This document shows positions 24,189-32,848 of a stretch of 64,000 nt of DNA, in pieces. This DNA is from an uncultured Prevotellaceae bacterium (GTDB lineage: Bacteria > Bacteroidota > Bacteroidia > Bacteroidales > Bacteroidaceae). A program made the translations under genes and the position numbers. Each line of letters starts with the position of its first letter. Position 1 is the stretch's first letter. The notes beneath the pieces were generated by a model, which was not told the origin of the DNA, ran no database searches, and saw only the letters and a list, made by a program, of their open reading frames with translations. The DNA lies in NCBI GenBank assembly GCA_947169245.1, contig CAMVPA010000005.1, forward strand, positions 30,905 through 94,904, read 5' to 3'.

Positions 24189-25217
24189 ATGACGTCCTTC
24201 GAGTGCGACTACAACAACGGTGCCCATCCGCTGGTACTGGAGAATCTGGTGAGGCACAACGGTGCCCATCCGACGCCATATGGGTTCGATGAGTTCTCAG
24301 AGCGTGCCAAGAATCTCATACGTGAGGCCTGCGGCCTGCCCGACGCACAGATATTCTTCCTGACCGGCGGCACGCAGACCAATGCCACGACCATCGACTC
24401 GATGCTCTACCAGTACGAAGGCGTCATCTGTGTCGACACCGGCCATATCAACGTCCATGAGGCCGGTGCTGTGGAGTTCACCGAACATAAGATTATCACC
24501 CTGCCAGGCCAGAACGGCAAGATGAGTCCGAAAGTACTTGATAAGTACCTGGATAATTTCATGCACGACGGCAACAACGCCCATGCCGTCTATCCCGGTC
24601 TGGTCTACATCACTTTCCCCACGGAGTTGGGCACACTCTACACAGCCCGCGAGCTTGATGACATCTACCAGGTCTGTCAGCGGTATGACATACCGCTATA
24701 CATCGACGGGGCCCGGCTGGGCTATGGCTTGATGGCCGACGGTAATGACGTGACCCTACCCTATCTGGCACGCCACTGCGACGTCTTCTACATCGGTGGC
24801 ACAAAGCTTGGCGCACTGTGCGGCGAGGCCGTCGTCTTCTGCGGACGCAAGGCCCACAAGCACTTTTTCTCTATTCAGAAGCAACATGGCGCTGTCATAG
24901 CCAAGGGCGCCCTCATAGGCCTGCAGTTCGAGGCTCTTTTCACCGACGACCTCTATTTCAAACTGGCACGCCACGCCAACGAGATGGCCATGCAGATGAA
25001 GGACATCTTCCGCGAACACGGCATCCCGTTCTACATCGACTCGCCCACCAACCAGCAGTTTGTCATCATCCCCGACGAACAGGTCGAGCCGCTCGCCGCC
25101 GAGATTGAGTTCACCCACTGGGGACAGGCCGACAAACGCCACACCATCTGCCGGTTCGTCACCAGCTGGGCAACGACCTCAGCCGACCTTGACACCCTCC
25201 GACGCCTGCTTCCGTAG
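24189..25217 (+). CDS. ltaE: Low-specificity L-threonine aldolase
   Basis: A PLP enzyme cleaving L-threonine or allo-threonine to glycine and acetaldehyde; 342 residues. Motifs: 'FFLTGGTQTNATTIDSML', 'LYIDGARLGYGL' (PLP-ring Asp) and the Schiff-base Lys about residue 206 in 'FYIGGTKLGALCGEAVVF'. The N-terminus contains a 17-nt direct repeat (24214-24230 and 24256-24272) giving 'NNGAHP' and 'HNGAHP' 14 residues apart; the second replaces the usual 'NxxHAxxYG' region, so a local duplication is possible. A terminator hairpin overlaps the stop codon. Confidence 0.92.
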   Translation: MTSFECDYNNGAHPLVLENLVRHNGAHPTPYGFDEFSERAKNLIREACGLPDAQIFFLTGGTQTNATTIDSMLYQYEGVICVDTGHINVHEAGAVEFTEHKIITLPGQNGKMSPKVLDKYLDNFMHDGNNAHAVYPGLVYITFPTELGTLYTARELDDIYQVCQRYDIPLYIDGARLGYGLMADGNDVTLPYLARHCDVFYIGGTKLGALCGEAVVFCGRKAHKHFFSIQKQHGAVIAKGALIGLQFEALFTDDLYFKLARHANEMAMQMKDIFREHGIPFYIDSPTNQQFVIIPDEQVEPLAAEIEFTHWGQADKRHTICRFVTSWATTSADLDTLRRLLP

Positions 25218-25235
25218 CAGGCGTTCGCTTTTTTT
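25202..25235 (+). terminator. Terminator of ltaE
   Basis: ACGCCTGCT (25202-25210) pairs with AGCAGGCGT (25216-25224), followed by a run of seven T. The stop codon is within the hairpin. Confidence 0.8.
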
Positions 25236-25269
25236 CGCCCTTTTCCTTGGAACTTTCAAAAATAATCCC

Positions 25270-25277
25270 TATCTTTG
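25270..25277 (+). promoter_or_regulatory. -7 box (TATCTTTG) for the Rpn-family gene
   Basis: TATCTTTG matches TAnnTTTG and ends 5 nt before the ATG at 25283, suggesting a leaderless mRNA. A weak TTGG lies about 20 nt upstream. Confidence 0.6.
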
Positions 25278-25282
25278 CAGCC

Positions 25283-26242
25283 ATGGCAGAGAATAGCAGA
25301 TATATACGTTTCGACTGGGCCATCAAGCGCATCCTTCGCGACAAGGCGAATAAGGAGGTGCTTGAGGGACTGATTACCGTGCTCCTCGGCGAGCCGGTGA
25401 CGATTACGGAGATTCTTGAGAGCGAGAACAACAAGTATCGGTTCGAGGACAAGACCAATCGTGTCGACGTAAAGGCAAAGACCTCTGATGGCGAGTACAT
25501 CATCGTAGAGGTACAGCTGACCAAAGAGTATGACTTCTTCCAGCGCATCCTCTTTGGGAGCGCCACGTCCATTACCGACCAGATAGGCATTGGCCAGGAC
25601 TACTGCGTCATCAAGAAAGTTTATTCTATTAATATCCTCTACTTCGAGTTTGGCTGTGGCGACGACTATGCCTATCACGGTGTCACCACGTTCCGTGGCA
25701 TGACGAAGAAGGACTCCGTGCTTCGCTATAAGACCCCGAGCGAGGAGAAATACATCAGCAAGAGCACTGGCCGTATGACGATGCCCGAGGAGGTGTTCCC
25801 CGAGTATTTCCTGCTGCTGGTCAGCCATTTCAACGAGGTAGCCAAGACACCCATTGAGGAGTGGATGGAGTATCTGAAAGACGGTGCCATCCGCGAGGAC
25901 ACCACGACGCCGGGGTTGCAGGCAGCCCGCGAGAAGCTAGCCTTCATGAGTATGTCCGAGGCGGAGCGCAGGGCCTACAGGGACTTCATGGTCAGCGTCC
26001 ATGTTGCTGAGGACAATTGGAATACGGCACGTTCTGAAGGATTGGCCGAGGGACGTGCCGAAGGATTGGCCGAAGGATTGGCCGAGGGTCGTGCTGAAGG
26101 TCGTGCCGAAGGTCGTGCTGAGGGCATAGAAGAAACCAGACGTGAGAATGCCCGAAAGATGAAGGCCGATGGCATGTCAACAGAGCTGATTGCCAAGTAC
26201 ACTGGTCTCACCATTGAAGAAATTGACGAACTGAAAAGCTGA
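25283..26242 (+). CDS. Rpn-family PD-(D/E)XK nuclease / putative transposase
   Basis: 319 residues. 'RYIRFDWAIKRILRDKANKE' and 'VDVKAKTSDGEYIIVEVQL' are typical of the Rpn/PD-(D/E)XK nuclease transposase family; Asp of 'RVDVKA' and Glu/Gln of 'VEVQ' form the metal site. Near the C-terminus are eight units of AEG(R/L) encoded by 12-nt repeats (about 26033-26128), followed by 'GMSTELIAKYTGLTIEEI', a short HTH-like element. Such proteins are very common in Prevotella and copy number of the repeat varies. The role is thought to be recombination-promoting nuclease activity; no terminal repeats are visible, so an active mobile element is not shown. Confidence 0.85.
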   Translation: MAENSRYIRFDWAIKRILRDKANKEVLEGLITVLLGEPVTITEILESENNKYRFEDKTNRVDVKAKTSDGEYIIVEVQLTKEYDFFQRILFGSATSITDQIGIGQDYCVIKKVYSINILYFEFGCGDDYAYHGVTTFRGMTKKDSVLRYKTPSEEKYISKSTGRMTMPEEVFPEYFLLLVSHFNEVAKTPIEEWMEYLKDGAIREDTTTPGLQAAREKLAFMSMSEAERRAYRDFMVSVHVAEDNWNTARSEGLAEGRAEGLAEGLAEGRAEGRAEGRAEGIEETRRENARKMKADGMSTELIAKYTGLTIEEIDELKS

Positions 26243-26323
26243 CGTAAGAATAACACCGTACAGCGTATGACATAGCAAGTAGTAACGTATAAAATCCAAA
26301 ACAAGAAACAGAGAGTGACGAAG

Positions 26324-26384
26324 TAGATTTGGGATGAAGACCGCACGGGTGCGGCTCTCCCGCAAGGGAACGTTTTCGAGAGCC
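26324..26384 (+). promoter_or_regulatory. Possible promoter and hairpins at the start of a long leader
   Basis: TAGATTTG (26324-26331) matches TAnnTTTG. It is followed by a CCGCAC/GTGCGG hairpin (26341-26354) and GGCTCTC/GAGAGCC (26353-26384). A transcript from here would carry a leader of about 360 nt into the gene at 26700. The stretch resembles a repeat I remember near Rpn genes in Prevotella, unverified. Confidence 0.4.
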
Positions 26385-26542
26385 GAGAGCAGAGGACAAG
26401 CGTGCTTGAACTATGCTGAGGCAAAGAAAAAGTAGGGCGAAAAGCCTAACAAACATCATTCAATAACCAAACGGATTGTGCGTCGTTCCCGTTCGTTCTT
26501 TATGGATAAATGAGCTGAAAGCTCTTGTTCTCTTTTACCGAA

Positions 26543-26677
26543 TACCGCCAATATTCAACCGTGAGAACAAGATGTCTGGAAGTTCACGCTTAGGCGTGGA
26601 CTACCCAACACTTGTCACGGTATGGTCACTTGGCGGTAACCAGGTAAAAGGCAAGTTACGGATGGTTGCACGCCTTT
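26543..26677 (+). ncRNA. Candidate structured cis-regulatory RNA
   Basis: Nested perfect pairings: TACCGCCAA (26543-26551) with TTGGCGGTA (26630-26638); ACCGTGA (26558-26564) with TCACGGT (26615-26621); ACAAG (26567-26571) with CTTGT (26611-26615); hairpin AGTTCACGC-TTAG-GCGTGGACT (26581-26602). Then AAAGGC (26647-26652) pairs with GCCTTT (26672-26677), and GTAAC/GTTAC offers an alternative to the first stem. It ends 22 nt before the ATG of a secreted protein. The two-state option is compatible with a riboswitch-like leader, but no ligand is known. No protein is supported in 26243-26699. Confidence 0.6.
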
Positions 26678-26699
26678 CCTATTAACCCCAACAAAAGAA

Positions 26700-27671
26700 A
26701 TGAAAAGAATACTATCATCGATGATTGTCGCCCTCTTCGCGACAATGCAAGTCATGGCACAGACCAGTTCTGCAACTTTGACGCACGATGGCAAGCTGTC
26801 ATCGTTCACTGGCGAAAACGCCCTGTCGGAAGCTCTGGAGGAGGCAGCCGACGGCGATCTCATTACCCTGTCGGCAGGTACCTTCAAAGGTTGCACTATT
26901 AGGAAAGCCATTACCCTGCGCGGTGCTGGCATGGAGGCCGACGAACTGGGTAGGCAGACTACCATTAGCAGCGACTTGAATATTTATTTTTCGACCGGCG
27001 GATCTACCAAATCGTTCTCCATCGAAGGTGTCTTTATGCCATCAAGTAAGATTACTTGTGGCGACCTTGGTTCTTTCTATATGAATAAATGTACGATTAA
27101 GCAATACACTGGGAAAAGTCCCTTTTCCGGTGCTGTAGGTGTTATTAACCAGACCGTAATCACCAATTGTAAGATAGGGTTTATAGAAAGCACAAAGGGA
27201 GCTGTCAATGTCTATAACAGTTTGGTTGTAGATGCCGAATGGGCAAGTTCCTATCGCTTTGATAATTGCGTAGTATTATTACGACGTAGTGTAAATTATT
27301 ATGGAGAGTTCAATAATAGTATTTTGTTAACCGACTACAGTTATTACGGTGATTACTTTTATGGCACAGCTGACCACTGTGCAGCCAACTTCACCATTAA
27401 AGCCGACCGGGGGAGTAATAACTATGAGACATCTGCGGATAAGTTGTTCAGCAACTATGACAGTAATGCCACTTGGTACACCCGCGACCTGACGCTGAAA
27501 GACGAAGCCAAGGCAAAGTACTTAGGCAGCGACGGCACAGAGGTGGGCATCTATGGCGGCAACATGCCCTTCTCACCGTTCCTCGACCAGCCCTTCATCA
27601 AGCGGCTGAAGGTGGCACCGAGGTCTTCACGCGACGGCAAGCTGAGCGTTGATATTGAAGTGAGTGAATAA
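26700..27671 (+). CDS. Secreted beta-helix-like protein
   Basis: 323 residues with a signal peptide (MKRILSSMIVALFATMQVMA). The body resembles a right-handed parallel beta-helix: 'DLITLSAGTFKGCTIRKAIT', then repeated short strands with Asn and Cys turns ('VINQTVITNCKIGFIES'). The end 'GIYGGNMPFSPFLDQP' is common in Bacteroidota secreted beta-helix proteins. No catalytic residues were recognised. It is the first gene of a pair and sits behind the structured leader. Confidence 0.7.
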   Translation: MKRILSSMIVALFATMQVMAQTSSATLTHDGKLSSFTGENALSEALEEAADGDLITLSAGTFKGCTIRKAITLRGAGMEADELGRQTTISSDLNIYFSTGGSTKSFSIEGVFMPSSKITCGDLGSFYMNKCTIKQYTGKSPFSGAVGVINQTVITNCKIGFIESTKGAVNVYNSLVVDAEWASSYRFDNCVVLLRRSVNYYGEFNNSILLTDYSYYGDYFYGTADHCAANFTIKADRGSNNYETSADKLFSNYDSNATWYTRDLTLKDEAKAKYLGSDGTEVGIYGGNMPFSPFLDQPFIKRLKVAPRSSRDGKLSVDIEVSE

Positions 27672-27686
27672 GAAAAGCGTCCGACC

Positions 27687-28844
27687 ATGAAAAAGTTTAT
27701 TATCATGTCTCTGCTGACAGGTCTCGTCCTGTCTGTGCATGGCCAGAACGAATACCGTCTGTGGTTCGACAACCAGACAGGAAAGGCATTGCGGGGCAGT
27801 GTGTCGCCTTCCGTCAGCACACATCTCGATCTCGATGTGTCGGAGCTGCCATTAGGTGTACATCAGTTGTTCCTTGCCCTGGCCAACTCGTCGGGCAGCA
27901 TTGTCAGCGTGAAGTCTTCGGTATTCATGAAGACTGAAGCCTGCCAGTCCTTGGCCTGTCGTTACTGGATAGATAATCTGGAACCGGAGGCCTTGACGAC
28001 TGAAGAGTCCGGGAACTACCATCTCAACCTCGACGTGTCGGGATTGAAACAGGGCATCCACACGTTTAACATTGTGGTGCTTGATGATGACGGGAATCTC
28101 ATTGACCAACAGTCGGCATCCTTTGTGAAGATGCCACGGGGCGGCATTGTACGTTATGAATATTTTGTAAACGGAATTGAAACACCCCTTGGCGGGGAGA
28201 CACTTGCCGAACCGACTATTCCGTTCATGCTGCTGACTGACCTTGACGTTTGCGGTGCTACTGCAGCACCACTGAGTAGCGACAATTTCCACTTCTATAT
28301 TGATGACGGTGAGCCTGTCGTGATGGCAAAGAACGATATTCGCTTTCGTTTCTATCTCGAGGACAATACCTATATAGAAGATAGTACTCAGTATGCTGAC
28401 CTGAGTGCAAGCAAGCCTGTGGTTGCCACGAAACTGGAATCGAAGGTGATGAAACGGTGTGCCGTACCTGAAGCGGAGAGCATCAGCTGGTTTAAGGCTG
28501 ATTCCGAAGCTGGTGACAGCGTGCTGTTCACAGTCAGCGCACCGTCCACCATGCAGTTGTTTGCCCCCGATGGTACTGAACTGATGACGACGAAAGGAGG
28601 TCAGATTCGTCTGCACACCGACGATACGGGCGCATACTATTTGGCCGTTTACGATGCGGACGGCAATGGCACCAATCAAATGGATGTCTATTATGAATGT
28701 GTGGAATCTGCGGCAAATGTAGCCGACATCACTGCCAGGAGGCCTGTCAACGCTCCTATCTACAATATGAACGGCATACGTGTCGCATCCCCCACTCGAA
28801 AGGGAATTCACATCATCGGCGGCAGGAAGCAGGTGGTAAGATAG
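27687..28844 (+). CDS. Secreted protein with C-terminal sorting-type tail
   Basis: 385 residues with a signal peptide (MKKFIIMSLLTGLVLSVHGQ). Two repeated beta domains of 'YRLWFDNQTG...LDLDVSELPLGVHQLF' and 'CRYWIDNL...LNLDVSGLKQGIHTFN' type suggest internal duplication. The C-terminus 'IYNMNGIRVASP...KGIHIIGGRKQVVR' matches the tail of the protein at 2251 and of other Prevotella secreted proteins. It follows the beta-helix gene after 15 nt, so the two are likely exported together. Function unknown. Confidence 0.7.
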   Translation: MKKFIIMSLLTGLVLSVHGQNEYRLWFDNQTGKALRGSVSPSVSTHLDLDVSELPLGVHQLFLALANSSGSIVSVKSSVFMKTEACQSLACRYWIDNLEPEALTTEESGNYHLNLDVSGLKQGIHTFNIVVLDDDGNLIDQQSASFVKMPRGGIVRYEYFVNGIETPLGGETLAEPTIPFMLLTDLDVCGATAAPLSSDNFHFYIDDGEPVVMAKNDIRFRFYLEDNTYIEDSTQYADLSASKPVVATKLESKVMKRCAVPEAESISWFKADSEAGDSVLFTVSAPSTMQLFAPDGTELMTTKGGQIRLHTDDTGAYYLAVYDADGNGTNQMDVYYECVESAANVADITARRPVNAPIYNMNGIRVASPTRKGIHIIGGRKQVVR

Positions 28845-28890
28845 TATGTAGGTCTCACTTTCCACTCTATATTGTCTAAAAGTAGAAGAG

Positions 28891-28949
28891 CCCTCACTTC
28901 CAGCACTTCCTGCACTCTCGTCAGGTGCAATAAGTGCAGGAAGTGAGGG
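28891..28949 (+). terminator. Hairpin with alternative pairings after the secreted pair
   Basis: AGTGCAGGAAGTGAGGG (28933-28949) can pair with CCCTCACTTCCAGCACT (28891-28907, one mismatch). Alternatively, CACTTCCTGCACT (28904-28916) can pair with 28933-28945. A T-rich stretch follows. Confidence 0.55.
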
Positions 28950-29054
28950 TTGTTTTGGGGTTAGGCAATATATATGCGCGCGCGGGAGAAGAGCGGTCAA
29001 GACTTCCGTTGGTGGTCTCAACCTTGCACCTTTCTTGCATGAGACTGCACTATT

Positions 29055-29197
29055 CTGCGGCGGCCCCGGAGAGTTCTGCGGCGGCCCCGGAGAGTGCTGC
29101 GGCGGCCCCGGAGGATGCTGCGGCGGCCCCGGAGAGTTCTGCGGCGGCCCCGGAGAGTTCTGCGGCGGCCCCGGAGATTTGTCCCACGGCCTGGGAC
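29055..29197. repeat. GC-rich 21-bp tandem array ending in a GTCCCA hairpin
   Basis: Six units of CTGCGGCGGCCCCGGAGAGTT type start at 29055, 29076, 29097, 29118, 29139 and 29160, an exact 21-bp period. They are followed by GTCCCACGGCCTGGGAC (29181-29197). The same hairpin arms occur in the 42-bp array at 59.7 kb. All frames stay open because 21 is divisible by 3; I do not consider the reading frames here real. The remaining intergenic DNA up to 29515 has pyrimidine-rich CCGCCCTCCACCTT repeats. Confidence 0.85.
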
Positions 29198-29431
29198 GTT
29201 TCCTCCGCCCTCCACCTTCCGCCCTCCACCTTCCACCCCCACCTTCCTGTCTATTCTCGTACCCCCGCGCCCCCGCACCCACGTACCCCCGAGAATTTAG
29301 GTGCGGGAGGTGAGGGACGTGCGGGTACTTTTTCGATAACCGTAAGGTACGATGGGGGCGGCGTTTGCCATATTATTCATTTTTTATTAAAGAAAACCGA
29401 CAAAATCTTTCGCCGTTTCGGTATTTTGTTT

Positions 29432-29439
29432 TATCTTTG
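29432..29439 (+). promoter_or_regulatory. -7 box (TATCTTTG) for the SusC operon
   Basis: TATCTTTG matches TAnnTTTG and lies 76 nt upstream of the SusC ATG. The -33 element is unclear. Confidence 0.6.
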
Positions 29440-29515
29440 CAGCCGTATACAGGCCTAACAATGGCTAACAACCTAAGATATTACCATAACTATATAATAA
29501 TATTAACACTAAGAC

Positions 29516-32500
29516 ATGAGAAAAACTTTCAGAAAGACAGCGCTGCTCGTGGGAGCCTGTTCTCTGTTGGGAATCGTCTCTCCACAGTTGGCCTTTGCTG
29601 CCAGTCCTACACCCGACGTGCAGGCACAACAGCAGAGCAAGAAGATTACAGGTACCGTGTCGGACGCAATGGGTCCGGTCATCGGTGCCAGTGTCGTTAT
29701 TAAAGGCACGTCGAATGGTGTCGCCACCGACCTCGACGGCAAGTTCTCCATCAACGCCAAGCCAGGTCAGACGCTCGTCGTCTCGTTCGTCGGCTATCTC
29801 TCCAAGGAGGTGAAGATTGACAGCAAGTCGGTCTACAACATCACCATCGAGGAGGACAAGAAGATGCTCGACGAGGTGGTGGTCGTCGGCTATGGTACGA
29901 TGAAGAAGAGTGACCTCTCTGGTGCCTCAGCCTCTATCGGCGAGCAGGCCCTGAAAGGTTCAGTCATCACGTCGCTCGACCAGTCGCTGCAAGGACACGC
30001 TACGGGTGTGACGGCGGTCACCACCTCGGGTGCTCCCGGTTCGTCGTCGTCCATCCGCGTCCGTGGTATCGGTTCTATCAACGCCAACCAGGAGCCGCTT
30101 TACGTCATCGACGGTGTCATCGTTCAGACAGGTGGCCAGTCGGGTGCCGACTATGGTCTGGGCGACCGCCTCGGCAACGGTAAGGTGTCGACCATCTCGC
30201 CGCTGTCAACGCTGAACCCCAGCGACATCGTGTCGATGGAGATTCTGAAAGACGCCTCCGCCACCGCCATCTATGGTGCCCAGGGTGCCAACGGTGTGGT
30301 GCTCATCACCACCAAGCGCGGTAAGGCTGGCGAAGCCAAGTTCAGCTACGACGGTATGCTGGCCGTTAACCGTCAGGTCAAGCGTCTCGACATGATGAAC
30401 CTGCGCGAATACGCAGAATACTATCAGGACTTTGTCGACAACGGCTGGATTGTCAAGAGCCAGGCCAACAAAGTATACGCCGACCCGAGCATCCTCGGTA
30501 AGGGTACGAACTGGCAGGACGCCGTCTTCCAGACCGCTATCCAGCACCAGCACCAGCTGAGTGCCCAGGGCGGTAACGAGAATGTGCAGTACTACGTGTC
30601 GGGAAACTTCATGAACCAGGAAGGTACCATCATCGGTTCGAACTTCCAGCGCTACTCAGTACGCGCCAACCTTGACGCCCAGTTGAAGCCGTGGTTGAAG
30701 CTCGGTATGTCGACGACCTTCTCGACAACCAACGACGACCTGAAGAAAGCCGACGGCAACGAGGGTATCATCACCTACTCATTGACGACGCTGCCCGACA
30801 TCCCCATCTACGACGTTTTCGGCAACTACTATGCCGAAGCACGTGAGGGATATACCAACCCCAACCCCGTGGCACTGGCCAACATGAACCAGTACACACT
30901 GGAGCGCCGCAAGCTGACCGGCAACATCTTTGCCGAGATCAGCTTCCTGAAGAACCTCGTCTGGCACGCAGAATTAGGCTACGACATCTCCGGCTCGAAC
31001 GCTGAGACCTGGGAACCATCCGTCGACCTGGGTGGCTGGAAGAAGCCCGGCAACGCCAACCACTGGCAGAACAACAACAACAAGTTCTGGCAGCTGAAGA
31101 ACTATCTGACCTACACGGGCAAGATAGACAAGCACAGCTTCACGGCTATGCTCGGCCAGGAGTCGTGGGAATCGAGCTGGAAATATCAGGGCATTACGGG
31201 TACCAACCTGCCACGTAATGACGTCCAGAATCCTAACCTCGTTGAAAAGACAGCTAAGGACTTCTCTTCTGGCTTTGGCAGTGCCTCGATGGCGTCGTTC
31301 TTCACGCGCGAAACCTATAATTACGACGAGCGTTACTACGCCACCTATACCTACCGTTACGACGGTAGCTCGAACTTTGGTCCGAAGAACCGCTGGGCAG
31401 GTTTCCACTCACTGGCTGCCAGCTGGCGCTTCACCAACGAGCAGTTCATCAAAGCCGCTACAGAGAGCTGGCTGTCGAATGGTAAGATCCGTATCGGCTG
31501 GGGACAGACTGGTAACTCCAACATCGGTGCCTACCGCTGGGGTGTCACCATGACTCCGATGCCATCGGCCCTGGGTCTCTCTTACAAGCCTGACGGTCTG
31601 CCCAACGAAGCCATCAAGTGGGAGACACAGGAGCAGATTGACCTTGGTATCGACCTCGGTTTCCTGAATAACCGCATCAATCTGACCATCGACTGGTATC
31701 GCAAGGAGTCGAAGGATATGCTGATGCTGATGCAACTGCCTTCGTACTTAGGCACTCAGGGCAACCCATCATCAGCCCTCACCGCTCCCGCCGGCAACTA
31801 CGGAACCATGCGTAACACTGGCCTGGAGATTGAACTGAAGGCAACACCGATTCTCTCGAAAGGTTTCAGTTGGGATACAGACATTCAATTCTCGTTCAAC
31901 AAGAACAAGCTCATAGCCCTGCAAGGCACAACCTCAGCCTCCATCATCGGCTACGGTCAGTGGGACGACGTCGTCGCCGTATCTTCTGTCGGCCGCCCGA
32001 TGTACGACTTCTTCGGCTACCAGGTAGAGGGTGTTTACAAGGACTTTGACGACATTCTGAATTCACCCGTCAACACACTCTACAGTGCTTCCTGCACCCA
32101 GGACGCCGACGGTAACTGGCACCACGTGACCGACCCTTCGCAGTACAACAAGACCAACACCGTATGGCCGGGCGACCTGAAGTTCAAGGACGTGAACGAG
32201 GATGGTAAGATTGACGAGAACGATAAGACACAAATCGGTTCTCCGCTGCCCAAGTTCACCTTCGGCTGGACTAACACGTTCAACTACAAGAACTTCGACT
32301 TGAGCATCTTCATCAACGGTTCCGTGGGCAACAAGGTTATGAACTACACCTCTATCCCCCTGACAGCCATGTCAAGCACCTGGGGCAACCAGATTCAGGA
32401 GAAGATAGCCGACCGTGCTCACTTGGCTCCTATCGATCCTGCCAAGGTTTATGCTGACGGCGGTATGTGGTACAACGACGTTGCTAACGTCTACGTCACC

Positions 32501-32830
32501 AACGCCGACACGAAGACTCCTCGTGCAGCCATCGGCAACAGTTACAACCAGATCATTTCCGACCGTTATATCGAGGACGGCTCATACGTCCGTCTGAAGA
32601 ATATCGCACTGGGCTACACCTTCCCGAAGAGCATCACCAAGAAGCTCTACTTGGAGAACCTGCGCGTTTACTGCAACCTGCAGAACGTGCTGACCATCAC
32701 CGGCTACGACGGCTACGACCCCGAAATCGGTGCATCGACGACCGACCAGCATGGTTATGTCTTCGGTCTTGACAACGGCCGCTACCCGTCGCCGTTCACC
32801 TGCACCTTCGGTATTAACTTATCATTCTAA
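29516..32830 (+). CDS. susC-like: SusC-like TonB-dependent transporter
   Basis: 1104 residues; an outer-membrane TonB-dependent receptor that imports oligosaccharides. A signal peptide is followed by a carboxypeptidase-like regulatory domain ('KKITGTVSDAMGPVIGASVV', 'NGVATDLDGKFSI'), a TonB-box-like 'LDEVVVVGYGTMKK', the plug ('VRGIGSINANQEPLYVIDGV', 'ILKDASATAIYGAQGANGVV') and a C-terminal barrel ending in 'TFGINLSF' with terminal Phe. SusD follows after 18 nt, so a SusCD complex is expected. Substrate is probably a beta-linked plant polysaccharide from the GH5 downstream. Confidence 0.95.
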   Translation: MRKTFRKTALLVGACSLLGIVSPQLAFAASPTPDVQAQQQSKKITGTVSDAMGPVIGASVVIKGTSNGVATDLDGKFSINAKPGQTLVVSFVGYLSKEVKIDSKSVYNITIEEDKKMLDEVVVVGYGTMKKSDLSGASASIGEQALKGSVITSLDQSLQGHATGVTAVTTSGAPGSSSSIRVRGIGSINANQEPLYVIDGVIVQTGGQSGADYGLGDRLGNGKVSTISPLSTLNPSDIVSMEILKDASATAIYGAQGANGVVLITTKRGKAGEAKFSYDGMLAVNRQVKRLDMMNLREYAEYYQDFVDNGWIVKSQANKVYADPSILGKGTNWQDAVFQTAIQHQHQLSAQGGNENVQYYVSGNFMNQEGTIIGSNFQRYSVRANLDAQLKPWLKLGMSTTFSTTNDDLKKADGNEGIITYSLTTLPDIPIYDVFGNYYAEAREGYTNPNPVALANMNQYTLERRKLTGNIFAEISFLKNLVWHAELGYDISGSNAETWEPSVDLGGWKKPGNANHWQNNNNKFWQLKNYLTYTGKIDKHSFTAMLGQESWESSWKYQGITGTNLPRNDVQNPNLVEKTAKDFSSGFGSASMASFFTRETYNYDERYYATYTYRYDGSSNFGPKNRWAGFHSLAASWRFTNEQFIKAATESWLSNGKIRIGWGQTGNSNIGAYRWGVTMTPMPSALGLSYKPDGLPNEAIKWETQEQIDLGIDLGFLNNRINLTIDWYRKESKDMLMLMQLPSYLGTQGNPSSALTAPAGNYGTMRNTGLEIELKATPILSKGFSWDTDIQFSFNKNKLIALQGTTSASIIGYGQWDDVVAVSSVGRPMYDFFGYQVEGVYKDFDDILNSPVNTLYSASCTQDADGNWHHVTDPSQYNKTNTVWPGDLKFKDVNEDGKIDENDKTQIGSPLPKFTFGWTNTFNYKNFDLSIFINGSVGNKVMNYTSIPLTAMSSTWGNQIQEKIADRAHLAPIDPAKVYADGGMWYNDVANVYVTNADTKTPRAAIGNSYNQIISDRYIEDGSYVRLKNIALGYTFPKSITKKLYLENLRVYCNLQNVLTITGYDGYDPEIGASTTDQHGYVFGLDNGRYPSPFTCTFGINLSF

Positions 32831-32848
32831 ACATAGGAGGCTATCATT

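Noticed and set aside
26543..26677. tRNA, tmRNA or RNase P RNA
   Set aside because: No cloverleaf, CCA-adjacent acceptor stem or conserved RNase P core could be matched; kept only as a candidate leader RNA.
27852..29282. 476-codon open frame on the minus strand
   Set aside because: It runs antisense through a secreted-protein gene and the 21-bp repeat array; the repeat keeps frames open by arithmetic.
28934..29458. Pro/Ala-repeat proteins encoded by the 21-bp array
   Set aside because: Open in several frames on both strands, low complexity, no start context; treated as repeat DNA.
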